64,000 bases of DNA, taken from the NCBI GenBank assembly GCA_023408315.1, contig JAEYKI010000008.1:248001-312000 (forward strand), given 5' to 3'. A program made the translations under genes and the position numbers. Shown in pieces: positions 18,711-27,925 of this stretch. The DNA comes from Bacillota bacterium (GTDB lineage Bacteria; Bacillota; Clostridia; Christensenellales; Christensenellaceae). Below the pieces are notes generated by a model. The model had not been told where the DNA came from and searched no databases. It worked only from the letters and a program-made list of their open reading frames with translations. Position 1 is the stretch's first letter; each line of letters opens with the position of its first letter.

Positions 18711-20587
18711 CGGATGGTTTTATGCTGGCGGGCCGTTACCGGCTGCTGGAGATGATTGATTCGGGCGGGAGTTCTTTAATCTACCAGGCCATGGATACCA
18801 AACTGAACCGCATTGTGGCAGCCAAGGTTTTGAAGCCCGAGTTTGTAAAGAATACGCCCGCGCTGGACCGCTTTAAAAAAGAAGGGCAGGCGGCCCTGCG
18901 GCTTAAGCACGCCAACATCATCCAGGCCACCGACGCGGGCGTGGACGGCGAGAGTTATTATATTATTATGGATTTTGTCAACGGGCGCACGCTCAAGCAC
19001 ATCATTGCCATCAACGAGCCGCTTCCCGTAAAATTTGTGGTAAACGCCGCCAAAAAACTGTGCCTGGCGCTGGAATACGCCCATGTAAAAGGCCTAATCC
19101 ACCGCGATGTGAAGCCGCATAACATTATGATTGACACGGACGGAGAGCCTTACATTACGGATTTTGGCATTGCCGAGAAGATCAGTCCCGCGCAGGTGGC
19201 AACAGTGCAGGAAGAAAATGTGATGGGCAGCGTGCATTATTTTTCTCCCGAGCAGGCAAGGGGAGAGAAGGTGGACAAGCGCACGGACATCTATTCCTTT
19301 GGCATTGTGCTGTATGAAATGCTGACAGGCAGGGTGCCCTTTGACGGGGAAACGTCTGTGGAGATTGCATTGCAGCATTTAAACCAGCCAATGCCGGAGA
19401 TACCCAAATCCGGCGATATTCCGCAGAGCCTGAACCGCATTATCCAGAAAGCCACGCAGAAGGATAAAAACCTGCGCTATAAATCCGCTTTTGCCATGTA
19501 CGAAGACCTGTGCCGCGCCCTTACCGAACGCGACGGGGAATACATCCGGCTTCCCAAAAGCCCCAAGCCCGCGCCCACTCTTGCCAGCGCGCAAAAAAAG
19601 ACGACCGTGGGAACCCGCAGCATTTTATTTGGATCGCTGGGCATCCTTGGATTTATTGTAATATTGCTGCTGATCTTCAATATGAATTTCGGCAAATCCA
19701 TACCAACCGTTATTGTGCCCAACGTGGTAAACAGCACGGCGCAGGACGCGCAGGATGCCATGACCAGCCTGAACTTGGTGCCGGGTTTGCAGAACAGGTT
19801 CAGCGATACGGTGGTGAGCGGCCTGGTAATCAGCCAGGACCCGCCGGGCGGCACCGAGGTGAACGAAGGCGCGCCCATTAGCATTTATGTGAGCGTGGGG
19901 CCGGACCTGCCGCACATGCTGAATGTTGTGGGCATGCAGGTGGAAGACGCTAAGGAGTTTTTAAAAAAGAACGGCATTACAAATACAGTAAGAATTATTG
20001 AGCAGACAGAAGGCGAATATACAGACGGAACTGTGATCAGCCAGGTGCCGGCGGAGAACGACACATTCACAGAAAACGACCAGATTACCCTAACTGTAAA
20101 ATCATCCGCCGCCACGCTTTCCCAAAAAGCGCCTTCTGTGGCAAACACCGCTTTGCCGGACGCGCTGGACACGCTGAAGGCGCTTGGGTTCAAGCGGTTT
20201 TATGTGTACCAGGAACAGAACAAAAACAAATCGGACGGCGTTGTGATCAACCAGAACCCGGCTTCCGGCGTCAGCCAGCCGGTCAGCCAGCCTTTTACCC
20301 TGTGGGTTGCGGAGTATAACAGCGTATATAACCTTTCGGAATCGCTGGACCTTACTATAGACGACGATGATTCACTGGTGACCCTGGCGCTTAAAACGCA
20401 GGTAAACGGCACGGACGTGTATTTTATTTTAAAGGAAACGGAAATGAACGCCGGCAAACAGCTGTTGGATTATTCAACCCAGGTAGGCCTTCCGGTGGAC
20501 CAGGACCAGGTGCGGGCGCAGTTTATAGTGTTTGTGAATGATTCTGCGGTGCAAACGCTGGATGTGACCCTGCAAAGCGGAGGATGA
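18707..20587 (+). CDS. prkC: PASTA-domain Ser/Thr protein kinase PrkC
   Basis: 626 residues. Kinase domain ~1-270 with a Gly-rich loop, ATP-binding Lys40 ('AAKVL'), catalytic loop HRDVKPHN, DFG as 'TDFGIAEK', and 'GSVHYFSPEQARG'. One transmembrane helix near 305-325 ('ILFGSLGILGFIVILLLIF'). Three extracellular PASTA repeats follow ('VPNVVNSTAQDAQDAM', 'MLNVVGMQVEDAKEFL', 'APSVANTALPDALDTL'), then a ~115-residue non-PASTA tail. In spore formers PrkC senses muropeptides and can trigger germination. Confidence 0.96.
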   Translation: MTDGFMLAGRYRLLEMIDSGGSSLIYQAMDTKLNRIVAAKVLKPEFVKNTPALDRFKKEGQAALRLKHANIIQATDAGVDGESYYIIMDFVNGRTLKHIIAINEPLPVKFVVNAAKKLCLALEYAHVKGLIHRDVKPHNIMIDTDGEPYITDFGIAEKISPAQVATVQEENVMGSVHYFSPEQARGEKVDKRTDIYSFGIVLYEMLTGRVPFDGETSVEIALQHLNQPMPEIPKSGDIPQSLNRIIQKATQKDKNLRYKSAFAMYEDLCRALTERDGEYIRLPKSPKPAPTLASAQKKTTVGTRSILFGSLGILGFIVILLLIFNMNFGKSIPTVIVPNVVNSTAQDAQDAMTSLNLVPGLQNRFSDTVVSGLVISQDPPGGTEVNEGAPISIYVSVGPDLPHMLNVVGMQVEDAKEFLKKNGITNTVRIIEQTEGEYTDGTVISQVPAENDTFTENDQITLTVKSSAATLSQKAPSVANTALPDALDTLKALGFKRFYVYQEQNKNKSDGVVINQNPASGVSQPVSQPFTLWVAEYNSVYNLSESLDLTIDDDDSLVTLALKTQVNGTDVYFILKETEMNAGKQLLDYSTQVGLPVDQDQVRAQFIVFVNDSAVQTLDVTLQSGG

Positions 20588-21477
20588 TAGCGATTAACGG
20601 CAAAATATTAAAAGGCATAGGCGGATTTTATACCGTGTCCGGGGAAGACGGAGCATTGCACGAATGCAGGGCAAGAGGCCGCTTCCGGCTGGACAGAATT
20701 ACTCCTCTTGCGGGCGACAACGTTTTGTTTACACCGCAGCAGGGAGAGACGGACGGTTTTATAGAAGAAATACTGGAACGCAGCAACATACTTGTGCGCC
20801 CGCCTGTTGCCAATATAGACCTGCTGATTATTGTTTTATCCGCGTCCAAACCAAAGCCGGACCTGCTGCTGGCAGACAAACTGATTTTGCAGGCTGAGCT
20901 GGCCCGGATACATCCGGCGGTTTGCCTGAACAAAACGGATGCGGCGGCGGACGAAGCATTTGCCGCCAGCCTGCAGGAACAATATAAAAGCTATCCGTTT
21001 TATATGGCGTCCGCAGCCACGGGCGCGGGCATGCAGGAAATAAAAGAACTGCTGCGCGGCCGCCTGAGCGCGTTTACCGGGCAATCCGCCGTGGGAAAGT
21101 CGTCCCTTTTAAACATGCTGAGCGGCAGTCTGGAACTTAAAACAGGGGGGCTCAGCAAGAAGGTGAGCCGCGGCAAGCACACCACGCGCACTTCCGAGCT
21201 TTTGGCGCTGCCCGAGTTGGACGCGTTTGCGATAGATACGCCGGGATTCAGCATTTTTGACGCGCTGGACCTGGAGGAAACCCGGCTTTCCGCTTATTAT
21301 CCGGATTTTGCGCCGTATCTGGACGGGTGCCGGTTTACTTCCTGCCTGCACGGGAACGAGCCGGATTGCGCGGTTAAGCAGGCTGTGCGGGAGGGACATA
21401 TCCACGCGGAGCGCTATGAGCGTTACCTTGAAATATTAAAATTCCTGAAGGAAAAAAGGAGCAAGCAATATGACTAG
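20584..21477 (+). CDS. rsgA: Ribosome small-subunit GTPase RsgA
   Basis: 297 residues. Circularly permuted GTPase: an N-terminal OB-fold, then G4 'CLNKTD' before G1 'TGQSAVGKSSLLN' and G3 'DTPGFSIF'. A C-terminal zinc site carries 'CRFTSCLHGNEPDC'. It aids maturation of the 30S subunit. It overlaps prkC by four bases and rpe by eight, matching the conserved prpC-prkC-rsgA-rpe-thiN order. Confidence 0.96.
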   Translation: MIAINGKILKGIGGFYTVSGEDGALHECRARGRFRLDRITPLAGDNVLFTPQQGETDGFIEEILERSNILVRPPVANIDLLIIVLSASKPKPDLLLADKLILQAELARIHPAVCLNKTDAAADEAFAASLQEQYKSYPFYMASAATGAGMQEIKELLRGRLSAFTGQSAVGKSSLLNMLSGSLELKTGGLSKKVSRGKHTTRTSELLALPELDAFAIDTPGFSIFDALDLEETRLSAYYPDFAPYLDGCRFTSCLHGNEPDCAVKQAVREGHIHAERYERYLEILKFLKEKRSKQYD

Positions 21478-22117
21478 AATAGCACCATCCATTCTTTCCG
21501 CGGATTTTACGGACATACGGGGCGCTGTGCGCCTGATTGAGGAATCCGGCGCTGATATTGTGCATTGCGACGTTATGGACGGCGTTTTTGTGCCCAACCT
21601 GACGTTTGGCATCAAAATGATCGCGGACCTGCGCAAAATCACAAAACTTCCGCTGGACGTGCACCTGATGATTGTGCAGCCCGAGCGGTACGTGGAGCAG
21701 TTCTGCGAAGCGGGGGCGGATTATTTAACGGTGCACGCGGAAGCCACCAGCCACATCCACCGGGTGGTGCAGGCCATTAAAAAATGCGGCAAGCGGCCCG
21801 GCGTGGTATTAAACCCCGGGACGCCTGTGCAGGCCGCCAAATACCTGCTGCCGGACATTGATTTGGTTTTGCTTATGTCTGTAAACCCGGGTTACGGCGG
21901 GCAGGAATTTATTCCTCAAACGCTGCATAAAATAAAGGAACTCCGTGAACTGGCAGATTCCATGCACCGCAATATAGAAATAGAAATAGACGGCGGCATC
22001 AACAATGAAACGGCCGGTATGGCCGTTGCCGCGGGTGCGGACATATTGATTACGGGAAACACGTTTTTTACCTGCGATGATCCCGCGCAGTTGATACGCG
22101 ATTTAAAAGGAGAATAA
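21470..22117 (+). CDS. rpe: Ribulose-phosphate 3-epimerase
   Basis: 215 residues. TIM-barrel enzyme of the pentose phosphate pathway. Signature segments: 'IAPSILSADFTDI', 'HCDVMDGVFVPNLTFG', 'LDVHLMIVQPERY', 'VNPGYGGQEFI', 'EIDGGINNET' and 'ADILITGNTFF'. The metal-binding His/Asp pairs are present. It starts inside the rsgA end and shares one base with thiN. Confidence 0.96.
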   Translation: MTRIAPSILSADFTDIRGAVRLIEESGADIVHCDVMDGVFVPNLTFGIKMIADLRKITKLPLDVHLMIVQPERYVEQFCEAGADYLTVHAEATSHIHRVVQAIKKCGKRPGVVLNPGTPVQAAKYLLPDIDLVLLMSVNPGYGGQEFIPQTLHKIKELRELADSMHRNIEIEIDGGINNETAGMAVAAGADILITGNTFFTCDDPAQLIRDLKGE

Positions 22118-22755
22118 TGAAGGCGCTCATAGTAGCCAGCGGAAGCCCGCCATCCAAAGAACTGCTCCGCAGGCACGGCGGAGCGGATATTGTGATTGCC
22201 GCGGACGGCGGCATAGAGATACTCCAAAAATACGGGATCATTCCCGACTTTTTGATTGGCGACTTTGATTCTGCAAGCGGCCGCACGGTGCGGAGCTATG
22301 GCGGAACCAAAACACAGGTGGTTCGCTTTGCCGTGGAGAAAAATGATACGGACGGCATGATTGCCCTAAAACTCGCGATTGAGCGCGGCGCAAAAAATAT
22401 TGTTCTGCTGGGCGCGCTGGGTAGGCGGACGGACCATGCGTATGCAAACATCATGCTGCTTCAGTACGCATATGATACTGGCGTTTATTTGGAGATAGAA
22501 GATGAATACTGCTCCATTTCGCTTGCCTCCGGAGACACGGTTCTGCGAGGCGAGCCGGGGCAGACAATATCCATTCTGCCATGGATGGGCGCGGCCACGG
22601 TTACCGCAGACGATTCTTTTTTCCATTACCCGCTTGCCAGCCTGTATATGGCCCCCGGCGACCCCGTGGGCGTAAGCAATATATTGCTTGTGCCCGAGGC
22701 GCGGCTTGCCATAGAGGGTATGGCGCTCCTTTTTAAAATCAAACAGGACGGCTGA
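22117..22755 (+). CDS. thiN: Thiamine pyrophosphokinase
   Basis: 212 residues. 'VIAADGGIEILQKYGIIPD', 'IGDFDS' and 'EKNDTDGMIALKLAIERG' are the substrate and Mg-ATP binding segments, followed by 'LGALGRRTDHAYANI'. It converts thiamine to thiamine diphosphate with ATP. It ends the long overlapping gene run that starts at yicC. Confidence 0.95.
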   Translation: MKALIVASGSPPSKELLRRHGGADIVIAADGGIEILQKYGIIPDFLIGDFDSASGRTVRSYGGTKTQVVRFAVEKNDTDGMIALKLAIERGAKNIVLLGALGRRTDHAYANIMLLQYAYDTGVYLEIEDEYCSISLASGDTVLRGEPGQTISILPWMGAATVTADDSFFHYPLASLYMAPGDPVGVSNILLVPEARLAIEGMALLFKIKQDG

Positions 22756-22822
22756 ATTTTGTAACCAAGCGGGCCCTTTTTCCGTATACTAAGGTTAGAC
22801 GCGAACGGACAGGGGGGATTGT

Positions 22823-22978
22823 ATGCGCCCTTTTTTTGGAGGCATTGGTTTTCCGAATTTAATGCTGATCATTGCAGGAATTGTACTCATCTGCGTGCCC
22901 CCTTTTGTTCTGTTTCCAATTCTGGGCGTGGGTTTGCTGATACTCGCGTTTCTGCCACGCGGAATCTTTAGAAGGTGA
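22823..22978 (+). CDS. Small hydrophobic two-helix membrane peptide (51 aa)
   Basis: An ATG-initiated frame behind GGGGGGATT encodes a 51-residue peptide: 'MRPFFGGIGFPN', a hydrophobic run of about 30 residues broken by 'CVPPF', and a basic tail RGIFRR. It fits two short membrane helices. It lies between thiN and spoVM with an 11-base gap to spoVM, whose RBS overlaps its stop. I do not recognise the family. Position and size suggest a sporulation or envelope micropeptide, but that is inference. Confidence 0.6.
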   Translation: MRPFFGGIGFPNLMLIIAGIVLICVPPFVLFPILGVGLLILAFLPRGIFRR

Positions 22979-22988
22979 GGGGATTGCC

Positions 22989-23060
22989 ATGAAAATCTAT
23001 TGCATAAAACCGCCCAAAATTATCAGGGGAATGATACGGGCACTTGTAAAAGCCAAATAA
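22989..23060 (+). CDS. spoVM: Stage V sporulation protein M (23 aa)
   Basis: A 23-residue frame, MKIYCIKPPKIIRGMIRALV followed by KAK, with GAGGGGA (22976-22982) as RBS. It aligns along its length with B. subtilis SpoVM (MKFYTIKLPKFLGGIVRAML...): same start, K-x-PK turn, central amphipathic helix and basic end. SpoVM recognises the curved forespore membrane and anchors SpoIVA for coat assembly. Synteny is decisive: in B. subtilis spoVM also sits between thiN and rpmB. The gene is below usual length cut-offs and easily missed. Confidence 0.92.
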   Translation: MKIYCIKPPKIIRGMIRALVKAK

Positions 23061-23083
23061 TCCAACTCAAAAAATTTACATAA

Positions 23084-23119
23084 GAAAAAAAGCACGGCTG
23101 GCAATCGGCTGTGCTTTTG
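23084..23119 (+). terminator. Intrinsic terminator after spoVM
   Basis: AAAAGCACGGC pairs with GCTGTGCTTTT (one G-T pair) around a 9-base loop and ends in a T-run. It closes the long operon from yicC to spoVM. Confidence 0.8.
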
Positions 23120-23254
23120 CTTTTTAGTTCTTTTTCGGAAAAAAAGATTCAAATAGTTAAGAAGTAGCCGAATATTCATATTAAGGCTCCCTCTGAGGCA
23201 TCGTAAACAATAAATTTTATTCTGGAACAGGAATTCTCCAAAAATTCTTTAGAA

Positions 23255-23289
23255 ACAAAAAAAGCACTGCAATATTAGCCGTGCTTTTT
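23255..23289 (-). terminator. Intrinsic terminator of rpmB (minus strand)
   Basis: AAAAGCACTGC / GCCGTGCTTTT hairpin with A-rich flank at 23256-23263, which reads as a T-tract on the minus strand. It lies 30 bases past the rpmB stop and resembles the preceding terminator in sequence. Confidence 0.8.
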
Positions 23290-23319
23290 GTTTGCGTTGT
23301 TTTCTAAAATATGTTAAAA

Positions 23320-23511
23320 TTAAACATATCTTTCGATTTTTCCGGAACGGAGGCAGCGCGTGCAAACGTATTTGCGAGCGGGAGCTCCGTTTTCCACAAC
23401 GCGGATTCTCTGAACGTTGGGCGCCCAGATGCGGTTTGCCTTTCTGTTGGAATGGCTGACCTTGTGCCCGGACGAAACGCCTTTGTTGCAGATCTCGCAG
23501 TATTTTGCCAT
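23320..23511 (-). CDS. rpmB: 50S ribosomal protein L28
   Basis: 63 residues from the minus-strand ATG at 23511, with AGGAGG eight bases upstream. 'KYCEICNKGVSSGHKVSHSN' and 'YVCTRCLRSGKIERYV' supply two CxxC pairs, so this is the zinc-ribbon (C+) form. It is transcribed divergently from asp23/fakA, as in related Bacillota. Confidence 0.97.
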   Translation of the reverse strand: MAKYCEICNKGVSSGHKVSHSNRKANRIWAPNVQRIRVVENGAPARKYVCTRCLRSGKIERYV

Positions 23512-23556
23512 GTTCGTACACCTCCTCTTTGGATCACATGAGTTCAAACAGTAAAT

Positions 23557-23585
23557 ATATTATCATTATGCGTCAGATATTGCAA
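23557..23585 (-). promoter_or_regulatory. Sigma-A-type promoter of rpmB
   Basis: On the minus strand TTGCAA (23585-23580) and TAATAT (23562-23557) are separated by 17 bases. The -10 ends about 45 bases before the rpmB start. Confidence 0.75.
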
Positions 23586-23666
23586 GAGGATATTTTGACT
23601 ATTACTTGTTTTTTAGCCGTATAATAAAATAACCGGAATGAGATGCGCCGGGTGTAAAAAAAATAT

Positions 23667-23694
23667 TTATGTTGTGTGGTTTTTGTAGTATAAT
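23667..23694 (+). promoter_or_regulatory. Candidate promoter for asp23-fakA
   Basis: Perfect -10 TATAAT at 23689-23694. The best -35, TTTATG (23667-23672, 16-base spacer), is weak. The distance to the asp23 ATG is 33 bases. Confidence 0.55.
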
Positions 23695-23727
23695 GATTTG
23701 GCAATCAAAACAAGGGAGGTTAAGCTC

Positions 23728-24081
23728 ATGAGTGCGGTTTTGAAAACATCAATCGGCAAAATCACGTACAGTGAAGATTTTATAGGCAAGGTAGCCGGTA
23801 TCAACGCAATGGAATGCTACGGTATCGTTGGCATGGCCAACAAGAATGCGTCGGACGGCATTGTCAATTTGCTGAAAATGGACAACCTGAAACGGGGAGT
23901 GCGGGTTCGTACAGATGAAACCGAGAACATTTCTGTTGAGCTTTTCATTGTGGTTAAATACGGGGTGTCCATCTCCGCAGTTGCCGCCAATATTATTGAT
24001 ACTGTTAAATACAGCCTGGAGAACGCCACCGGACTCAATGTGGAAAATGTGGACGTTGTTGTTCAGGGGATCAAGATCTAG
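23728..24081 (+). CDS. yloU: Asp23/Gls24 family envelope stress protein (YloU)
   Basis: 117 residues from the ATG at 23728, RBS GGGAGG at 23714-23719. 'GKITYSEDFIGKVAGINAMECYGIVGM' and 'VELFIVVKYGVSISAVAANI' are the conserved Asp23 core. The B. subtilis homologue yloU also precedes yloV (fakA). Members bind membrane partners or support envelope stress tolerance; here it probably acts with the downstream fatty-acid kinase gene, from which it is separated by 14 bases. Confidence 0.93.
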   Translation: MSAVLKTSIGKITYSEDFIGKVAGINAMECYGIVGMANKNASDGIVNLLKMDNLKRGVRVRTDETENISVELFIVVKYGVSISAVAANIIDTVKYSLENATGLNVENVDVVVQGIKI

Positions 24082-24095
24082 GGAGGCATCTGCAG

Positions 24096-25730
24096 TTGGT
24101 TAAATTGATAAACGGAGCCATGCTCCGCGACATGGTGGTGGGCGCCGCGACACTTCTGGATAACCACAAGGAAGCGCTGAACGCTCTCAACGTTTTTCCG
24201 GTGCCAGACGGCGACACAGGCACAAACATGTCTCTGACCATGATTTCGGCGGCTAAGGAAGTAAACGCGGCAAACATTTCGGATTATAAAGATGTGATAA
24301 CCGCTCTTTCTGTGGGTTCCCTGAAGGGCGCAAGAGGCAATTCCGGCGTTATTCTGTCCCAGATATGGCGCGGGTTTTCTGCCGTGCTGATTGAGCTGAA
24401 GGGCGAGATCAACGCTTTTGATATTGCGCGCGCGCTGCAAAAAGGAACGGAATGCGCCTACAAAGCCATTATGAAGCCCAAGGAAGGCACCATTCTTACG
24501 GTTGCCCGCGCTATGGCGGATGCCGCGGTGGCCTTTGCCCAGCACAACGACAACATTCCGGAGCTTTTAAAGCACGTGCTTTCAGAAGGCGAGACAGTTT
24601 TAAAACGCACGCCGGATATGCTCCCCGTTTTAAAGGAAGCGGGAGTTGTGGACGCGGGCGGCGCGGGACTCATTATTATTTTCCGCGGATTCAAAATGGT
24701 GCTGGAGGGCGAGGAGATTAACGTTACCATTCCGCTTAATCTGGAAGCGGAGATTGCTTCTGGGCCTATGGACGCCGTTTCGTCCGTAACCGGCGATATT
24801 GAATTTGGTTATTGCACGGAATTTTTTATAAAAAATATCCGCAGCAATATACTGGAACGGGACGTGGACTCGTTCCGGCACACGCTCTCCAAACTGGGAG
24901 ACTGCGTGCTGGTGGTGGGCGACCTGAAACTGATAAAGGTGCACGTACATACAAACGACCCCGGCATTGTGCTGCAAACGGCTCTTACGCTGGGCGAACT
25001 GAGCAAGATCAAGATAGACAACATGCGCGAGCAGCACAGGGAGATTGCGGAAGATCCGGCTCCCCAGAATTTAAAGCCCATTTCCGTTGTTTCGGTGGTT
25101 TCGGGCGAGGGCTTAAAGGATATTTTCAGGGATTCGCTGGTTGAAGAATTTGTGGACGGCGGGCAGACCATGAACCCTTCCACGCAGGATATTTTGTCCG
25201 CAATCGGCAAAGCGCCTTCTAATAATATCATTGTGCTGCCCAACAACAAAAATATCATATTGGCGGCGCAGCAGGCCGCGGACCTCTCGCAAAAAACCGT
25301 TACGGTCATTCCTACAACCACGTTGCCCCAGGGCATTGGCTCCGCGCTTTCCTTTAACTGCGAGGAGGATTATGATACCAACGTAAAGCGCATGCAGCGC
25401 GCGCTTTCGGGCGTTAAATCCGGCCAGGTGACGGTGGCGGTGCGCGATTCCGGCATCAACGGCAACAAGATTAAAAAAGGCGACTGGATTGGCATTGCGG
25501 AAGACGAGATTGTGGCCAACGGAGGCAATATAAAGGACGTGTCTCTGCGGCTGCTGGATAAACTGGTGGATGAGGATACGGGCATTATAGCTGTGTATTA
25601 TGGCGAGGGCGTGGAAGAACAGGCCGCAGAGTCGCTTCTGGACGCGGTGGAGGAAAAATTTGAGGACTGCGATGTGGAGCTGCACTTTGGCGGCCAGACC
25701 GTATACAATTACCTGTTTGCAGTGGAATAA
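24096..25730 (+). CDS. fakA: DAK-family fatty-acid kinase catalytic subunit FakA/YloV (TTG start)
   Basis: 544 residues from a TTG, with GGGAGG at 24081-24086. The N-terminal Dha kinase-like ATP domain (~1-200) has 'NALNVFPVPDGDTGTNM' (Mg-ATP aspartates), 'KGARGNSGVILSQIWRG' and 'DAGGAGLIIIFRG'. The C-terminal half ('VSVVSGEGLKDIFRDSL', 'ILVLPNNKN'-like 'IIVLPNNKNI') is the second YloV domain. FakA phosphorylates fatty acids presented by FakB proteins, which are not encoded in this window. Confidence 0.93.
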   Translation: MVKLINGAMLRDMVVGAATLLDNHKEALNALNVFPVPDGDTGTNMSLTMISAAKEVNAANISDYKDVITALSVGSLKGARGNSGVILSQIWRGFSAVLIELKGEINAFDIARALQKGTECAYKAIMKPKEGTILTVARAMADAAVAFAQHNDNIPELLKHVLSEGETVLKRTPDMLPVLKEAGVVDAGGAGLIIIFRGFKMVLEGEEINVTIPLNLEAEIASGPMDAVSSVTGDIEFGYCTEFFIKNIRSNILERDVDSFRHTLSKLGDCVLVVGDLKLIKVHVHTNDPGIVLQTALTLGELSKIKIDNMREQHREIAEDPAPQNLKPISVVSVVSGEGLKDIFRDSLVEEFVDGGQTMNPSTQDILSAIGKAPSNNIIVLPNNKNIILAAQQAADLSQKTVTVIPTTTLPQGIGSALSFNCEEDYDTNVKRMQRALSGVKSGQVTVAVRDSGINGNKIKKGDWIGIAEDEIVANGGNIKDVSLRLLDKLVDEDTGIIAVYYGEGVEEQAAESLLDAVEEKFEDCDVELHFGGQTVYNYLFAVE

Positions 25731-25751
25731 TTTTTAATTTATAAATCATTC

Positions 25752-25777
25752 AATGCCGGCGCAAGCCGGTATTTTTG
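25752..25777 (+). terminator. Terminator after fakA
   Basis: AATGCCGGC-GCAA-GCCGGTATT hairpin followed by TTTTG. It overlaps an in-frame ATG at 25753 upstream of recG, which argues against that ATG as the recG start. Confidence 0.75.
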
Positions 25778-25800
25778 TAAAGGCAGAAACAAAACAAGCT

Positions 25801-27813
25801 ATGGATGTAAATGCTTCTGTACGCGCTCTACCCGGGATTGGGGAGAAAATAGAAAAAAGGCTTCAAAAACTGGGTGTTTCCACGGTGGGAGACCTGCTGC
25901 TGTTTATGCCGCGGCGCTACCGCGAGCTTGGCGCGCCCAGAAAAATGTTTGATTTAAAATTGGGCGAAGCCGCCCAGATGCGCTTATCCGTGCTCACCGA
26001 ACCCAAAACGTCATACATACGCAAGGGCTTTTCTCGTACCGCGTTCCAGGCAGGTGACGGCACGGGCATAGCAAACGTGGTGCTGTTTAACCAGCAGTTC
26101 ACCGTGCAGAAGATCACAAAAGGGCAGGAGATCCTCTTGTACGGCAGGCTGGAGATCAAGTTCAGGCAAATGCAGATACAGTCGCCCGAGATTTTTTTTG
26201 AAGAGCCGGGGGAAATACTGCCGGTGTACCCGCTGACCCGCGGCGTAACGCAGGGATTTCTGCGCAAGCTGGTGGCCGAGGCGCTTAAAAGCGCGGCCCT
26301 GCCCGAGCCGTATCCGCCCGCGTTTATCAAAAAGTTTGGCGTTCTTCCAATGGAGCTTGCCTTGCGCGGCCTGCACAGGCCCGGCAGCATGGAGGAAGCG
26401 GAACGCGCGCGCGACCGCCTGGTGTTCGACGAGCTTTTGGTTTTGAACAAAACGCTGGAGCTTCTGGAGCAGGAAGCGCGGCAGCCCAGCGCCGCCCGTT
26501 TTAATACCGGGGGGGCGGCGGAAACGTTTATAAAGCTGCTGCCCTTTGCGCCCACAAGCGCGCAGATAAAAGCGATGGAAGAGATTGCCGCAGACCTTGC
26601 GGGAAAAACATATATGAACCGGCTGGTGCAGGGGGACGTTGGCTCCGGAAAAACCGTGATTGCTTTTTTCGCCATGTTCTGCGCCGCGCAAAACGGTTGC
26701 CAGAGCATGCTGATGGCCCCAACCGAGATACTGGCGAACCAACATTTTGCCTCCGCGCAAAAACTGTTCGGCTGTGAATCGGTTGTACTGGTGACAGGAT
26801 CCCAAAAGGCGGCGGCGCGCAGGGAGGCAATGCGGCGCATAGCCTGCGGAGAAGCCAGAATCATTATTGGCACGCACGCGCTTTTATTTGGAAAAACAAA
26901 GTTCCAGAATATTGCTCTCATTATTACGGACGAGCAGCACAGGTTTGGCGTAAAGCAGCGCGCGGCTCTTGCGGGCGGCAGGGATGTGCACATGCTTACC
27001 ATGTCCGCAACGCCCATTCCGCGCTCACTCGCGCTTGTGCTGTACGGAAAAACAGATATCTCCGTGGTGGACGAGCTTCCGCCCGGCAGGCAGCCGGTTT
27101 CCACATACATAATACAAAATCACAAATACGCAGAAATGCTTAAATTTATAAGAAACGAGCTTTCAAACGGCAGGCAGGGCTACATTGTATGCCCGCTGAT
27201 AGAGGAAGATGAAAACGGCGAAATGAAATCTGCTCAGGAAACGTTTGCGGAGCTGCAGGCGGCGCTGGGGGGCTTTAAGCTCGCGCTGCTGCACGGCAAA
27301 ATGCCCGCGGCAGAAAAAGACGAAGCCATGCGCGCGTTTGAATCCGGCGAAGCGCAGGCGGTTGTTTCCACCACCGTGATCGAGGTGGGTGTGAACGTGC
27401 CAAATGCCACGGTGATGTGCGTGATGAACGCGGAACGCTTCGGCCTGGCGCAACTGCACCAGCTGCGCGGCAGGGTGGGCCGCGGCGCGCAACGGTCTTA
27501 TTGCTTTTTGGTTTCGGATTTTAAAGGCGCGTTTGAGCGGCTTTCCTTCCTGTGCAAAACGCGGGACGGCTTTGAGATCGCAAAAAAAGATATGGAACTG
27601 CGCGGCGGCGGTGATGTTTTTGGCACGCGCCAGCATGGCGACGCGCGCCTTGGCGTTTCAAACCTGTTGTTTGACGCCAAAATGCTGGGCAAAACAAAGG
27701 AAGTATTAAGCCTGATAAAAGGCGACCCTTCATTTATAGAAGTTTACAATTCCATCTGCATACGCGCGGAACGCTCTGCAAAAAATACAGTGGTGGAGAT
27801 AGCGCTGAATTAA
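25801..27813 (+). CDS. recG: ATP-dependent DNA helicase RecG
   Basis: 670 residues from the ATG at 25801 ('MDVNASVRALPGIGEKIEKR'). Wedge OB-fold domain with 'RYRELGAPRKM' and 'GRLEIKFRQMQIQSPE'. Helicase motifs: QGDVGSGKT, 'APTEILANQHF', DEQHRFG, 'MSATPIPRSLAL', 'VVSTTVIEVGVNVPNAT', 'QLHQLRGRVGRG', and the C-terminal TRG region. RecG remodels stalled forks and branched DNA. The ribosome binding site is weak. Confidence 0.96.
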   Translation: MDVNASVRALPGIGEKIEKRLQKLGVSTVGDLLLFMPRRYRELGAPRKMFDLKLGEAAQMRLSVLTEPKTSYIRKGFSRTAFQAGDGTGIANVVLFNQQFTVQKITKGQEILLYGRLEIKFRQMQIQSPEIFFEEPGEILPVYPLTRGVTQGFLRKLVAEALKSAALPEPYPPAFIKKFGVLPMELALRGLHRPGSMEEAERARDRLVFDELLVLNKTLELLEQEARQPSAARFNTGGAAETFIKLLPFAPTSAQIKAMEEIAADLAGKTYMNRLVQGDVGSGKTVIAFFAMFCAAQNGCQSMLMAPTEILANQHFASAQKLFGCESVVLVTGSQKAAARREAMRRIACGEARIIIGTHALLFGKTKFQNIALIITDEQHRFGVKQRAALAGGRDVHMLTMSATPIPRSLALVLYGKTDISVVDELPPGRQPVSTYIIQNHKYAEMLKFIRNELSNGRQGYIVCPLIEEDENGEMKSAQETFAELQAALGGFKLALLHGKMPAAEKDEAMRAFESGEAQAVVSTTVIEVGVNVPNATVMCVMNAERFGLAQLHQLRGRVGRGAQRSYCFLVSDFKGAFERLSFLCKTRDGFEIAKKDMELRGGGDVFGTRQHGDARLGVSNLLFDAKMLGKTKEVLSLIKGDPSFIEVYNSICIRAERSAKNTVVEIALN

Positions 27814-27925
27814 ATTTTGCTTTCGACTTTTTTGTACATTTTGGCTCTTTATATTTTATTTACCAGTGTAAATCCACTTTATTTGGAGAAATTATTAGTA
27901 CAGACTATATAAGGAGGTGAAATAT

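Noticed and set aside
25753..25800. Upstream ATG as the start of recG
   Set aside because: It lies inside the fakA terminator hairpin, lacks an RBS, and adds residues not found in RecG proteins.
25917..27110. 397-codon minus-strand frame inside recG
   Set aside because: Fully antisense to conserved helicase motifs; no RBS, no recognisable domain.
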